NCBI GenBank assembly: GCA_017650925.1 | Contig: JAGCDY010000018.1 | Location: 1 to 43,649 of the forward strand | Direction: 5' to 3' | DNA from: a bacterium | Lineage (GTDB): Bacteria > Auribacterota > UBA3054 | DNA length: 43,649 nt | The notes under the pieces: generated by a model | The model's database searches: none | What the model saw: the letters and a program-made list of their open reading frames with translations, nothing else | What the model was told of the DNA's origin: nothing | Shown: positions 31,603 to 40,682 of the stretch, one piece after another | Layout: each line of letters starts with the position of its first letter | Position numbering within the stretch: position 1 is the first letter of the stretch | Program-made: the position numbers and the translations under genes

Positions 31603-34338
31603 ATGAAATCTCATTTTCTGAGCACCATCTGCCTGGCCGTCCTTTTCGCGGCCGTCTGCCTGTCCGCGGCTGAAAACACGGCCCAGACCGCCTCTTCGCT
31701 TTTCCAGCAGGGCGTCACGGCCTACGAAACCGGCGACTACAAGGGCGCTCTCAAGCTGTTCCGCCAGATGCAGGAGGAATTCCCCCGTTCCGCCAGGGCC
31801 GTGAGAGGCTGGGAATATATCGCGCTTTGCGAGAACAAGCTCGGCGATCCGTACGCGGCCTTCGAGGCCTACCAGGAGATCTGGGACAACCACAAAGAGT
31901 TCACGAAGATGTCGGTCATCACCCGCAACCAGATGAGGATCGGCAACCATTACATGGAGTACAAGCGCTATTCCGTGGCTGAGAAGATCTTCAGCAAGAT
32001 CCTTGAGAATTCCCCTTACGGCGAAGCTTCCCCGGCCGCCCAGTATTCTCTCGGCATGGCCCAGTACAACCTTAAGAAGTACGGCCCGGCCAGGGAATCT
32101 TTTGAGACCGTCTGCCAGAATTTCCCGACCTCACAGCTGGTCGACGATTCGGCCTTCATGCTCGGCATAGTCGATTCCGCGGCCGCCGTGGAAGCCGATT
32201 ACGACCAGACCTCTACCGACCGCGCCATAGCCAGTTTCCGCAATTACATCAGGGAATTCCCGACCGCTGAGCACGTGGGCGACGCCCAGGCTCACATCCG
32301 CGCCCTCAGGGACCGCAAGGCCCAGTCCCTCTACGACCAGGCCTACTATTACGACTATTCCGGCCACGCCAAGTCCGCCATCATGCACTACGAGCTGCTC
32401 GTCTCCGAGTATCCCGACACCGATTGCGCCGACAAGGCGAAAATGCGCCTGGCCGCCCTGAAGGGCGAGCCTGTCCAGGGCATGCCGAAAGACACGGTCA
32501 CCTACGTCGATCCGACTCCGGACGCCGGCGCCGTCAGCTCCCAGAAGGAACAGGACGAAGCCGTCAGAAGCTTCAGGGAAAGCGGAAGCTCTTTTGACCA
32601 GCCGAAGGCCCAGAGCGCGCCCTTTGACGAGAACAGAGCGCCGGCTTTCAGCGAGACGACCCCCGAGGTCACCTCTTCCGGCAGCGCTTTCGACACCGCG
32701 CCCCAGAGCAATTATCCTCTGAAAAAGGACCCCGCCAAGACCGAGGACCAGCGCGTGGAAAGGACCGCGGCTCTTACCGGCTCTAGCTCGACGATGGCCG
32801 CCACCGGCGATGACTGGCGCCAGAATCAGTCCCGCCAGGTCATGAACGAATACCTGAAGGATCCCTCCAAGAAGCAGGAACTGACCTCCTTCATGAAGGA
32901 CGAATATGAAAGGGAAGCCGAGGCCCAGCAGGCCAGCGCGGCGCTCTTAAAGCTCTACCAGAGCAGCAATCCCGACGCTGTGCCCCCGCCGGTGAGCGAA
33001 GTTTCCGCGGCCAGCTACGTCAAAGAGCAGGTGAAGAGGGAAGAGAAACCGCTTGGCGAAACTATCGTCAAAGAGATCGCGAAAGAAGAGAAAGAGACCA
33101 GGCCGGTCCAGAAGATCGAGACCGTCTGGGCTCCTGTTCCCGGCACGGAAGTGAAGACCCAGCCCGTTTCTCAGCCCGTCTCCGTCGCCGTGACCGAGAA
33201 GCCCAAAGTTCAGGAGCCGACCTTCACCGCCCCCGCTCCCCAGACGCAGAAGACCACCTATACGAGGCCCACGAGCCGCGTCCAGTCTTCCGATTGGCAG
33301 ACGCTCTCCCAAGCCGAGAATTTCGGAGATGAAGTCGTGACCAGCGATCCGCCCAAGTACAGCACCGTCAGCCAGTCTGAAATGGCCAGCTTGAACAACG
33401 GCAGTTCCGTCGTGCTGAAAGAGCCTCCCAAAGTGACCTACGGCGGTTCCGCCCCGGTCTTCAGGGACGTTTCCGGCAACGTTTCCGGCACCACGACGGT
33501 AGTCGTCTCCGAACCCGTTTCCGAGCCCTCTGCCAGCAAGCCTTCCTTTGCGACTTCCACTCCGTCTTTTCAGGCCGAGACCAGCGCTGCTTCGGTAAAG
33601 GTAACGGCCGAGACCACCAAGCCCAGCTTCGAGGTCCAGACCGTTTCCGAGCCTACCGTCCAGCTCTCCACCGCGAACGTCACGGCGGAAGCGAAGGGCA
33701 ATCCCGCCGACGAAATAGTGAACAGCATCATCCCGCTGGAAGCCGAAGTCAAGGAACAGGCCATCAAGATCAACGTCACGACCAACACCGGACTCAGGGT
33801 GACCAGGGAAGTCAGCAAGCCGGTCTTTGAGGAAGAAAAGAAGACTGAAGATCCCAAGCCCGGCACCTCGGTCTCCTTCAAGGTCGGCAAAGCCGAAAGC
33901 GAAAAGACCACCGGCGCCACCTCCCAGGACATCACTTCCGTCCTGCCCAAAGGCCTTGCCGATGACAACGCGGACCTCAACAAAGACGCCATCGTAAAGG
34001 CTCCCGAAGGCACGGTCATCAGAACTATGCCGGAAGCCGGCCGCGTTTCCACCGCCATCAGCCAGGAACAGTACCAGAGAACGGTGGAAGAAAAGAACGT
34101 CAAGGATTATTCCAGCGAGACGACGCTCATAAATTCCTATAAGAAAGCTTACTCCCTGGTGCAGAAAGCGGAAGCCTACCAGAACCAGAACGATTCTGTC
34201 AACGCGCGCTTCTACTACGGCCAGGCCTTGGACGCCTTCACGGCCCTTAAAGCCCAGGCTCCTCCCAACTGGCGCCACATGGACGTTCTCGACACCCGTA
34301 TCCAGAAGTGCCGCGAGGAACTTCACCGCATCGACTAA
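31603..34338 (+). CDS. Exported BamD/YbgF-like TPR protein with long disordered region
   Basis: A 911-aa periplasmic protein. Signal peptide 1-22 with no lipobox cysteine (cleavage after LSA), so unlike true BamD it is not a lipoprotein. Residues about 26-290 are TPR repeats of BamD/YfiO type (FQQGVTAYETGDYKGALKLF, KKYGPARESFETV, YPDTDCADKAKMRL). Residues about 300-800 are Ser/Thr/Pro/Glu-rich, likely disordered, with repeated VSEP and KPSF elements. The last 80 residues form another helical TPR-like pair. AAAGGAGA site upstream. Its place before an LptE-like lipoprotein and the Kdo/Lpt genes suggests an outer-membrane assembly role, which is inference. Confidence 0.65.
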   Translation: MKSHFLSTICLAVLFAAVCLSAAENTAQTASSLFQQGVTAYETGDYKGALKLFRQMQEEFPRSARAVRGWEYIALCENKLGDPYAAFEAYQEIWDNHKEFTKMSVITRNQMRIGNHYMEYKRYSVAEKIFSKILENSPYGEASPAAQYSLGMAQYNLKKYGPARESFETVCQNFPTSQLVDDSAFMLGIVDSAAAVEADYDQTSTDRAIASFRNYIREFPTAEHVGDAQAHIRALRDRKAQSLYDQAYYYDYSGHAKSAIMHYELLVSEYPDTDCADKAKMRLAALKGEPVQGMPKDTVTYVDPTPDAGAVSSQKEQDEAVRSFRESGSSFDQPKAQSAPFDENRAPAFSETTPEVTSSGSAFDTAPQSNYPLKKDPAKTEDQRVERTAALTGSSSTMAATGDDWRQNQSRQVMNEYLKDPSKKQELTSFMKDEYEREAEAQQASAALLKLYQSSNPDAVPPPVSEVSAASYVKEQVKREEKPLGETIVKEIAKEEKETRPVQKIETVWAPVPGTEVKTQPVSQPVSVAVTEKPKVQEPTFTAPAPQTQKTTYTRPTSRVQSSDWQTLSQAENFGDEVVTSDPPKYSTVSQSEMASLNNGSSVVLKEPPKVTYGGSAPVFRDVSGNVSGTTTVVVSEPVSEPSASKPSFATSTPSFQAETSAASVKVTAETTKPSFEVQTVSEPTVQLSTANVTAEAKGNPADEIVNSIIPLEAEVKEQAIKINVTTNTGLRVTREVSKPVFEEEKKTEDPKPGTSVSFKVGKAESEKTTGATSQDITSVLPKGLADDNADLNKDAIVKAPEGTVIRTMPEAGRVSTAISQEQYQRTVEEKNVKDYSSETTLINSYKKAYSLVQKAEAYQNQNDSVNARFYYGQALDAFTALKAQAPPNWRHMDVLDTRIQKCREELHRID

Positions 34339-34349
34339 AGGTGACAGAC

Positions 34350-34928
34350 ATGAAACTTTTATACTTAACGGCCGCCGCTATCCTTCTCACGCTTCTTTCC
34401 GGATGCGAGAGGGAAACTTCCGCCGACGCGCCCATTACGGTCCTGGGCTACACCCTGGGCTCGCCGCAGCGTGAGGACAACATCAAGAAGCTGCACATCC
34501 CGCGCATCTCTTATGTTCCCGACAAAGTCAACGAGCCGCACCTTCTGATGGAGGTTACGAACCAGATCATCAGCGAGTTCACGAAGGAGCAGACCTACGA
34601 AGTGGTGCCTACCGCGGAAGAGGCTGACGGCGAACTGAGAGTCCAGCTCGTCGACCTGAATTTCAGGCCGACCCAGTTCGTGGACAAGACCGTCAACGCC
34701 AACGCCGCCGGCGTGGCCACGGCCTTCAGGGCGATCGTCTACGCCAACATCACGATGTACGAGTACCAGGACGGCGAACCGGTCGCCATCTGGAGCAGGA
34801 ACAGGGTCAGGGGCAAATACGACCTTCTGACGACCGACGACATCTCCCAGACGCGCCACCAGGCCATCCTTCTGGCGTGTTCGGACCTCGCCCAGCACAT
34901 CTGCGAACAGGCGGTCGAGCGCTGGTAA
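34350..34928 (+). CDS. LptE-like LPS-assembly lipoprotein
   Basis: A 192-aa lipoprotein: type II signal with lipobox LLSGC (C19). The body has the LptE-family pattern: a KKLHIPRISYVPDKVNEP strand, then the VTNQIISEFTKEQTYEVV helix-strand, and paired strands RAIVYANITMYE and AIWSRNRVRGKYDLL. LptE plugs LptD in the outer membrane during LPS insertion; LptD is not in the window. ATG 34350 is preferred (AAAGG site, signal peptide at the very start) over an in-frame ATG at 34308 lying inside the previous gene. Context with kds and lpt genes supports the role. Confidence 0.75.
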   Translation: MKLLYLTAAAILLTLLSGCERETSADAPITVLGYTLGSPQREDNIKKLHIPRISYVPDKVNEPHLLMEVTNQIISEFTKEQTYEVVPTAEEADGELRVQLVDLNFRPTQFVDKTVNANAAGVATAFRAIVYANITMYEYQDGEPVAIWSRNRVRGKYDLLTTDDISQTRHQAILLACSDLAQHICEQAVERW

Positions 34929-34979
34929 ATTTGAAAAACAATTAACAACAAATAAACAAAATAAATTAAGGAGACAAAT

Positions 34980-35210
34980 ATGTCCAAAGAATGCGATATC
35001 TGCGGCAAGAAGCCCTCTGTCGGCAAAAAGATCATCCGTCACGGTATTCCGAAAAAGAAAGGCGGCATCGGTCTGCACACCACCGGCATCTCGGTCCGCC
35101 GCTTCATGCCGAACCTTCAGAAGGTCCGCGTCAAAACGGAAGACGGCACTATCCTGACCGCCACCGTCTGCGCCCGTTGCATCCGCTCCGGCAAAGTGAC
35201 GAAGGCCTGA
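34980..35210 (+). CDS. rpmB: 50S ribosomal protein L28
   Basis: A 76-aa large-subunit protein of the zinc-binding type: CDIC near the N-terminus and CARC near the C-terminus form a four-cysteine site, with RRFMPNLQKVRV between. AAGGAGA site upstream. A ribosomal gene embedded in an LPS operon; rpmG, its common partner, is not seen. Confidence 0.95.
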   Translation: MSKECDICGKKPSVGKKIIRHGIPKKKGGIGLHTTGISVRRFMPNLQKVRVKTEDGTILTATVCARCIRSGKVTKA

Positions 35211-35218
35211 CAGAGGTT

Positions 35219-35956
35219 ATGTCCCTGAACGTTGGGATCATTCCGGCGCGCTACGCGTCGACGCGCTTCCCCGGCAAACCCCTGAAACTATTGAGGGGCT
35301 TGCCGGTGATAGCCCACGTCTGCGCAGCGGCCGCCCGCGTCAGGAATCTTTCCGCCGTGTACGTCGCGACGGATGACGAAAGGATCGCCGAAGCGGTCAT
35401 TGCCTGCGGGCACACGCCCATCATGACCCGAAGCGACCATGTGTGCGGCACGGACAGGATCGTCGAGGCGCTCTCAAAGCTTGAGACCGCGCCGGATATC
35501 GTCGTCAACATTCAGGGCGACGAGCCTCTCATCGACCCCTTGTCCGTGGAAAAGGCCGTGGACAAACTGGAAAATTCGGACGCCGACTGGTCGACGCTTG
35601 TTTATCCCATCAGCGCCGAAGAAGCCGCCAATCCCAACAAAGTCAAAGTGGTTTTGGGCACTGACGACAGGGCGCTCTATTTTTCAAGGGCTGCCATACC
35701 TTACCCCAGAGACGGTGTGAAGGCCGCATATTTCGGCCATATCGGACTCTACTGTTATAAGAGGGAAGCCCTGATGCGTTTCGCCTCCGCGGATCCGACG
35801 CCCCTGGAAATGACGGAAAAGCTCGAGCAGCTGAGGGCTTTGGAAAACGGCATGAAGATCGTCTGCGTGAAGGTGGACGGCGCCGCTCCCGGCATAGACA
35901 CGCCGGAAGATCTGGCGAAGACTGAAGAGATATTGAGAAAAAGGGGGGAGATGTGA
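35219..35956 (+). CDS. kdsB: 3-deoxy-manno-octulosonate cytidylyltransferase
   Basis: Activates Kdo with CTP to CMP-Kdo (245 aa, normal). IIPARYASTRFPGKPL near the N-terminus is the nucleotide-binding signature; HVCGTDRIVEA, NIQGDEPLI and GHIGLYCY follow as expected. The ATG at 35219 has an AGAGG site and lies 8 bases after rpmB; an open frame further upstream overlaps rpmB and is rejected. Confidence 0.96.
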   Translation: MSLNVGIIPARYASTRFPGKPLKLLRGLPVIAHVCAAAARVRNLSAVYVATDDERIAEAVIACGHTPIMTRSDHVCGTDRIVEALSKLETAPDIVVNIQGDEPLIDPLSVEKAVDKLENSDADWSTLVYPISAEEAANPNKVKVVLGTDDRALYFSRAAIPYPRDGVKAAYFGHIGLYCYKREALMRFASADPTPLEMTEKLEQLRALENGMKIVCVKVDGAAPGIDTPEDLAKTEEILRKRGEM

Positions 35957-36828
35957 CTGGAAAATACGATGTCAGCGTAGGCGCTCAGAAAGACAAGCTC
36001 TCGACGCGCAAAGTTCCGATCGCCTCTTTTTTCGCGGGCGGAGGGGAAAAGCTCTTTTTCCTTGCCGGCCCCTGCGTGATAGAAAATTTTGAATCTGTTA
36101 TGGAAGAGGCGAAGGCTCTGAAAAAGATCGCCGAAGAGAAAGGTTTCTCCCTGGTCTTCAAGGCGAGCTTCGACAAAGCCAACCGCACTTCCGTTGAGAA
36201 TTTCCGCGGCCCCGGCCTGGAGAAAGGGCTGGAGATACTTTCCGCCGTCAAAAAAGAAACGGGCCTTCCCATAGTCACGGACGTGCACGAATGCTGTCAG
36301 GTGGACAAGGTGGCCGAAGTCGCGGACGTACTGCAGATCCCGGCTTTCCTCTGCCGCCAGACCGACCTTCTCGTGGCGGCCGGCAGAAGCGGCCGCGTGG
36401 TCAACATCAAGAAGGGCCAGTTCGTGGCTCCCCAGACCATGGCCCAGGCCGTGGCGAAAGTTGCCTCCACCGGCAACGAGAAGATCATGCTGACGGAAAG
36501 GGGCGCCTCCTTCGGCTACGGAAACCTCGTGGTCGACATGCGCGGACTTGCGGTCATGCGCCAAATGGGAGTGCCTGTCATATTCGACGCCACGCATTCC
36601 GTCCAGCTGCCCAGCGGGCAGGGGACTTGCTCCGGCGGCGACAGGACTTTCGTTCCGCTTTTGGCCAGGGCGGCCGTGGCGGCCGGCGTGGACGGTGTTT
36701 TCATGGAAGTGCACCCCGACCCAGACAAGGCGCTCTGCGACGGCCCCAACTCCTGGCCGCTTTCCAGGTTCGGCGCCCTCTGCGATATGCTTTTGAAAGT
36801 AGACGCCTGCGTAAACGGAGAACAATAA
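35953..36828 (+). CDS. kdsA: 3-deoxy-8-phosphooctulonate synthase
   Basis: Condenses phosphoenolpyruvate with arabinose 5-phosphate to Kdo-8-phosphate (291 aa). AGPCVIE, FKASFDKANRTS, PAFLCRQTDLL, LTERGASFGYGNLVVDMR and ATHSVQLP are family blocks. The Cys in AGPC, where E. coli has Asn, marks the metal-dependent class II form known from Aquifex. GTG start at 35953 overlaps the kdsB stop by 4 bases and has a GGGGGGAG site. Confidence 0.96.
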   Translation: MTGKYDVSVGAQKDKLSTRKVPIASFFAGGGEKLFFLAGPCVIENFESVMEEAKALKKIAEEKGFSLVFKASFDKANRTSVENFRGPGLEKGLEILSAVKKETGLPIVTDVHECCQVDKVAEVADVLQIPAFLCRQTDLLVAAGRSGRVVNIKKGQFVAPQTMAQAVAKVASTGNEKIMLTERGASFGYGNLVVDMRGLAVMRQMGVPVIFDATHSVQLPSGQGTCSGGDRTFVPLLARAAVAAGVDGVFMEVHPDPDKALCDGPNSWPLSRFGALCDMLLKVDACVNGEQ

Positions 36829-36833
36829 TAAGT

Positions 36834-37790
36834 ATGGATCATCTTAGCGTAGCCAGAAACGTTCTTAAACTGGAAGCCCGCGCCATAGACGGCGTCTCGG
36901 AAAGACTGGGGGAATCTTTTTCCCGCGCGGTCGAACTGATGTACGAGTGCAAGGGCAGGATCATCGTCCTGGGCATGGGAAAATGCTTCCACATAGCGAG
37001 GAAGATCGCCGCCACTCTGGCCTCCACCGGAACTCCGGCTTTCGCGGTCCATCCCGGCGAAGCTTTCCACGGCGACCTCGGCATGATCGTCAAGGGCGAC
37101 GTCGTGCTGGCCCTCTCCAACAGCGGCGAGACTTCCGAGATGACCGCCATTCTGCCGAGCTTAAAACAGCGCGGCGCGAAACTTATCGCAATCAGCGGCC
37201 GCGAGGAATCGACGTTGGCCAAGGCGGCGGAAGTCTACATCTCCTCCTACGTTCCGAAGGAAGCCTGTTCTTTCGGCATGGTTCCGACCTGCTCCTCCAC
37301 GGTGCAGCTCGCTCTGGGAGACGCGCTCGCCATGGCGCTGGTTGAGAAACGCAACTTTACGGAAAAAGATTTCGCCCTTCTGCATCCGGGCGGAGCGCTG
37401 GGCCGCAAGATGCTAAAAGTCGAGCAGATCATGCGCACGGGCGACAATCTCGCCAAGGTCACTCCCGACACGGTCGTCAGGGACGTCGTCATAATGATGA
37501 CCAAGACCAGAAACGGCGCCGCCTGCGTGGTCGACGCGGAAGGAAAACTCTGCGGCTTCTTTACGGACGGCGATTTCCGCCGCGCCATAATCAGGGATCC
37601 CGAGGCTGTCATGACGCCTGTAGGGGATGTCATGACTAAGAACCCCACGACCATCACTCCCGGCTATCTCGCCTCCGAGGCGGCCGAGATAATGTTCGGC
37701 TCCAACAAGAAATTTTCCCAGCTGCCCGTCGTCGACGAAGAGGGCAAACTTCTGGGGCTTCTGGACGACGACGAACTGATAGGAATGTAA
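36834..37790 (+). CDS. kdsD: Arabinose-5-phosphate isomerase (KpsF/GutQ type)
   Basis: Converts ribulose 5-phosphate to arabinose 5-phosphate, the first step to Kdo (318 aa, normal). SIS domain about 35-165 (GMGKCFHIARKIAATLASTG, LSNSGETSE, CSSTVQLALGDALA), LHPGGALG, then two CBS domains about 205-318. ATG 36834 is 5 bases after the kdsA stop; GGAG lies 15 bases upstream, a weak site. A longer in-frame opening reaching into kdsA is rejected. Confidence 0.95.
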   Translation: MDHLSVARNVLKLEARAIDGVSERLGESFSRAVELMYECKGRIIVLGMGKCFHIARKIAATLASTGTPAFAVHPGEAFHGDLGMIVKGDVVLALSNSGETSEMTAILPSLKQRGAKLIAISGREESTLAKAAEVYISSYVPKEACSFGMVPTCSSTVQLALGDALAMALVEKRNFTEKDFALLHPGGALGRKMLKVEQIMRTGDNLAKVTPDTVVRDVVIMMTKTRNGAACVVDAEGKLCGFFTDGDFRRAIIRDPEAVMTPVGDVMTKNPTTITPGYLASEAAEIMFGSNKKFSQLPVVDEEGKLLGLLDDDELIGM

Positions 37791-37792
37791 TT

Positions 37793-38344
37793 ATGCCTCA
37801 CTGGCACGACAAAAATCCCACCGAAGAGCAACTCGCCCTGCTGCGCTCGATCAGGGCGCTGGCCTTCGACGTTGACGGCGTCCTAACCGACGGCGGCATC
37901 ATCTACGGGACTTCCGGGATGGAGATAAAGCGCTTCGACTGCAAGGACGGGCTCGGTTTGCGTCTGTGGCTGAAGGCCGGATTCGACCTTGCCATCATAA
38001 CCGGCAGGGAATCCGTCGCCGTCAGCGAAAGAGCAAAGGATCTGAACCTCAAGTACGTCTACCAGAAGTGCGGCGACAAAGCCGAGGTCCTGAAACGCTT
38101 TTCGCTCGAATCCGGCGTGCCGCTGAAAGAGATCTGCGTCGTGGGGGACGACATAATCGACATCCCCATGATGAGATCGGCCGGCCTTGCCGTCGCGGTG
38201 GGGGACGCCTCCATAGAATGCAAGGAGGCCGCCCAGCTCGTGACCTTGAAAGCGGGCGGAAGAGGCGCTGCCAGAGAAGTGATAGAATATATTTTGAAGG
38301 GACGTTTCCTTTGGGATAAAGTCATCGCCGATTACTATGCTTAA
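37793..38344 (+). CDS. kdsC: 3-deoxy-8-phosphooctulonate phosphatase
   Basis: HAD phosphatase that releases Kdo from Kdo-8-phosphate (183 aa, normal). AFDVDGVLTDG holds the nucleophile D26 and acid/base D28; ITGRESVAV and GDDIIDIPMM complete the active site. AGGA site upstream, 2 bases after kdsD. Its stop overlaps the lptC start by 8 bases. Confidence 0.95.
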   Translation: MPHWHDKNPTEEQLALLRSIRALAFDVDGVLTDGGIIYGTSGMEIKRFDCKDGLGLRLWLKAGFDLAIITGRESVAVSERAKDLNLKYVYQKCGDKAEVLKRFSLESGVPLKEICVVGDDIIDIPMMRSAGLAVAVGDASIECKEAAQLVTLKAGGRGAAREVIEYILKGRFLWDKVIADYYA

Positions 38345-38843
38345 GATTCTTCTTGTTATCCTTGCCTTCTCTCTGCCCGTAATGGCTGAGGAAAAGCCGC
38401 AGCAAAAGTCCGCCGTGGCCGCCACGCAGAACGTCAAGTCCGGCAACAGCCGCGACGATATGCTCGACGAGATGGAGATGCTGGACGGCGTGACGGTGAT
38501 GGAAGTGGACGAGACGGGCGAACGCCGCTGGGTCCTTGAGGGCTCCAGCGCCAAGCAGTCGGAAGGCTCGAAGATCCGCGTCTTCGACGTCATCGTGACG
38601 CTTTACAGAAGGGACGGGACGGAAGTGAAGCTCATAACCGAGCACGCCGACGTCAACAGGGAAACGGGTGAGATCGAAACTGAAAAGACCGTCCAGCTGC
38701 TGGACGGAGACAGAGTTATAAAAGGCCGCGGCCTCTACGTCATATACAACAAGGAAAAGAAGGAATGCAAACTTTTCCACGACGTCGAGATCAGGGCCAA
38801 GATAGAGAAAAACAGTATTGATGTCTTCAAAGCGGGGAAATGA
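38337..38843 (+). CDS. lptC: LptC-like LPS-transport protein
   Basis: A 168-aa protein with an N-terminal hydrophobic segment (1-17) ending at VMA-EE, which could be a cleaved signal rather than the usual anchor. A single LptC/OstA beta-jellyroll follows: VTVMEVDETGERRWVLEG, then VTLYRRDGTEVKLITEHADV and VQLLDGDRVIKGRGL. LptC passes LPS from the LptBFG exporter to LptA in the periplasm. It overlaps kdsC and is overlapped by the first lptA-like gene, so translation is coupled. Confidence 0.78.
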   Translation: MLKILLVILAFSLPVMAEEKPQQKSAVAATQNVKSGNSRDDMLDEMEMLDGVTVMEVDETGERRWVLEGSSAKQSEGSKIRVFDVIVTLYRRDGTEVKLITEHADVNRETGEIETEKTVQLLDGDRVIKGRGLYVIYNKEKKECKLFHDVEIRAKIEKNSIDVFKAGK

Positions 38844-39379
38844 TCATGAAGCTTAAAACGTCAGTATTACTGCTGTTTCTGGCGGCGCTCTCCCTCTACG
38901 CCAAGGACAAGGAGAAGAGCGACGTCACCATCAATTCCGATGAACTGAAGTATTCCTTCGAGGAAAACACCGCTTATCTTAGAGGCCACGTCGTCGTCAC
39001 GGACGGCGAAAGGAAGCTCACGACCGACAACGCCACGGTCTATTTCGAGGAAGACAAAAAGGGCGGCGACCAGGCCGTCGAGGATCTCGGATTGAAGGGC
39101 GTTGACGGCTTTTCCCGCGTCGTGGCGGTGGGGAACGTGCACGTAGTTTTCAACGACCAGAGCAACACCAAGACGGAGGTCATCGCCGACCGCGGCATCT
39201 GGGAAAAGGCCCAGAACAAGGTCATCATGACGGGCGGCCCCCCGATAGTCCGCAACGGGTCCAACTACATCCGCTGCCGCCGTCTTACGGTCGACCTTCT
39301 GAAAGCCAAGTGCGATTTCGAATCGCCGGAGATCATCCTCACTCCTTCCAACGAAGACAAGGAAAAATTCTTATTCTAA
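38840..39379 (+). CDS. lptA: LptA-like periplasmic LPS-transport protein, first copy
   Basis: A 179-aa exported protein with signal peptide about 1-20 (cleavage after LYA) and an OstA/LptA jellyroll: INSDELKYSFEENTAYLRGHVVV, then TDNATVYFEED and a second set VIADRGIWEKAQNKVIMTG. LptA forms the periplasmic bridge for LPS. The start overlaps the lptC stop (ATGA); a second ATG two codons on is also possible. Confidence 0.75.
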   Translation: MIMKLKTSVLLLFLAALSLYAKDKEKSDVTINSDELKYSFEENTAYLRGHVVVTDGERKLTTDNATVYFEEDKKGGDQAVEDLGLKGVDGFSRVVAVGNVHVVFNDQSNTKTEVIADRGIWEKAQNKVIMTGGPPIVRNGSNYIRCRRLTVDLLKAKCDFESPEIILTPSNEDKEKFLF

Positions 39380-39391
39380 AAGGTAACGCCC

Positions 39392-39913
39392 ATGAAGAGA
39401 ACTTTCTGCCTAATCTTAGTCCTTTTCGCTTTCTCCTCCGCGCTTTTCGCCGCGGATGAAGGCAAAGGCCGCGTTATGATCACGGCCGACAGCACCACGA
39501 TGGAGACGAACGGAACCTTCGTTTTGACCGGCAACGTCAAGCTTACTTCCGTCGACGCTTTCGGAACGGCCGCCAACCGCATAACGAACGTTTCCGTCAG
39601 GGCCGACAAAGCCATCGTCTATCAGGATCAGTCGACGCACGACATCGGCAAGATCGAAGCCTTGGGCAGAGTCCTCATCCGCACTTCGCAGGGGACTGTC
39701 ACAGGCCAAAAGCTGACTTACGACGCCGGCAAGGACACTTTCAGAATGACCGGCGAACCAATCATGCGCGATCTTAGGGGCAACACCGCCTCGGGTTCGG
39801 CCATAACCTGGGACAACCGTCACAAGAAGCTCAGCCTCGACGACGGGGCCCGCATCACGCTGAACATTCAGGACGGGAAGCTCAGGCTTCCCAACATCAA
39901 GGAGGAAAAATGA
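39392..39913 (+). CDS. LptA-like periplasmic LPS-transport protein, second copy
   Basis: A 173-aa exported protein, signal peptide about 1-20 (cleavage after LFA), with its own OstA/LptA jellyroll: MITADSTTMETNGTFVLTG, VRADKAIVYQDQ, VTGQKLTYDAGKDTFRMTG, ending near KEEK. Same fold class as the preceding gene but clearly diverged from it. It lies 12 bases after copy one and overlaps lptB by 4 bases (ATGA). It could replace part of LptC/LptA or act as a second bridge unit. Confidence 0.75.
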   Translation: MKRTFCLILVLFAFSSALFAADEGKGRVMITADSTTMETNGTFVLTGNVKLTSVDAFGTAANRITNVSVRADKAIVYQDQSTHDIGKIEALGRVLIRTSQGTVTGQKLTYDAGKDTFRMTGEPIMRDLRGNTASGSAITWDNRHKKLSLDDGARITLNIQDGKLRLPNIKEEK

Positions 39914-40659
39914 GCGGAGATTTCACGCCGCCGATCGGCGCTGTCCTCTATACGGAAAAGCTGGTAAAGACATATAATCAGCGCAACGTCGTCAAGGGCG
40001 TCTCCATCCATGTCAATAAAGGCGAGATCGTAGGCCTTCTGGGACCAAACGGCGCCGGCAAGACGACGACCTTCTACATGATCGTTGGCATCATCCGCCC
40101 GAATCAGGGCAGAGTGGTCTTCCAGGGCAGGGACATCACCAACGACCCGATGTGCGACCGCGCCCAGCACGGCATCGCCTATCTGGCCCAGGAACCTTCC
40201 GTTTTCCGCCGCATGACGAGCTTTGAGAACATCATGGCCATCATGGAGACGCTGCCTATGAAAAGGGACGAGATGAAGAAGAGATCCTATGAGCTTTTGG
40301 AAGAACTCGGCATCTCGAAACTCGCCAAAAGCAAGGCCTACACGCTTTCCGGCGGCGAGCGCAGGCGTCTTGAGATCGCCCGCGCGCTGGTGACGAGCCC
40401 TTCTCTGATCCTTCTCGACGAACCTTTCTCAGGCGTCGATCCCATCGCCGTGGCGGACGTCCAGCAGATCATCAGAGAACTGAAGAATCGCGACCTGGCC
40501 ATTCTCATCACAGACCACAACGTCAGGGAAACGCTCTCCGTAACGGACAGGGCCTATCTGATCAACCAGGGCGAAATTTTGATCGAAGGCTCCGCGGACA
40601 AGCTTATCAACGATCCGGAAGCCCGCAGGATCTACCTCGGCGAAGACTTCAGGATCTGA
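39910..40659 (+). CDS. lptB: LPS-export ABC transporter ATPase
   Basis: Cytoplasmic ATPase that powers LPS extraction with LptFG (249 aa). Walker A GPNGAGKTT (45-53), the LptB-typical AYLAQEPSVFRRMT block, signature LSGGERRR near 146, Walker B LILLDEPFSGVDP and switch TDHNVRET. Very close to the family in length and sequence. Last gene of the tRNA-Arg operon; lptF and lptG are not in the window. Confidence 0.95.
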   Translation: MSGDFTPPIGAVLYTEKLVKTYNQRNVVKGVSIHVNKGEIVGLLGPNGAGKTTTFYMIVGIIRPNQGRVVFQGRDITNDPMCDRAQHGIAYLAQEPSVFRRMTSFENIMAIMETLPMKRDEMKKRSYELLEELGISKLAKSKAYTLSGGERRRLEIARALVTSPSLILLDEPFSGVDPIAVADVQQIIRELKNRDLAILITDHNVRETLSVTDRAYLINQGEILIEGSADKLINDPEARRIYLGEDFRI

Positions 40660-40682
40660 CCTTTTTTCGTTCCTTTTTCATC

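Noticed and set aside
32947-34326. A 459-residue minus-strand frame
   Set aside because: It lies opposite the low-complexity part of the BamD-like protein and shows only Gly/Leu/Arg-rich shadow composition.
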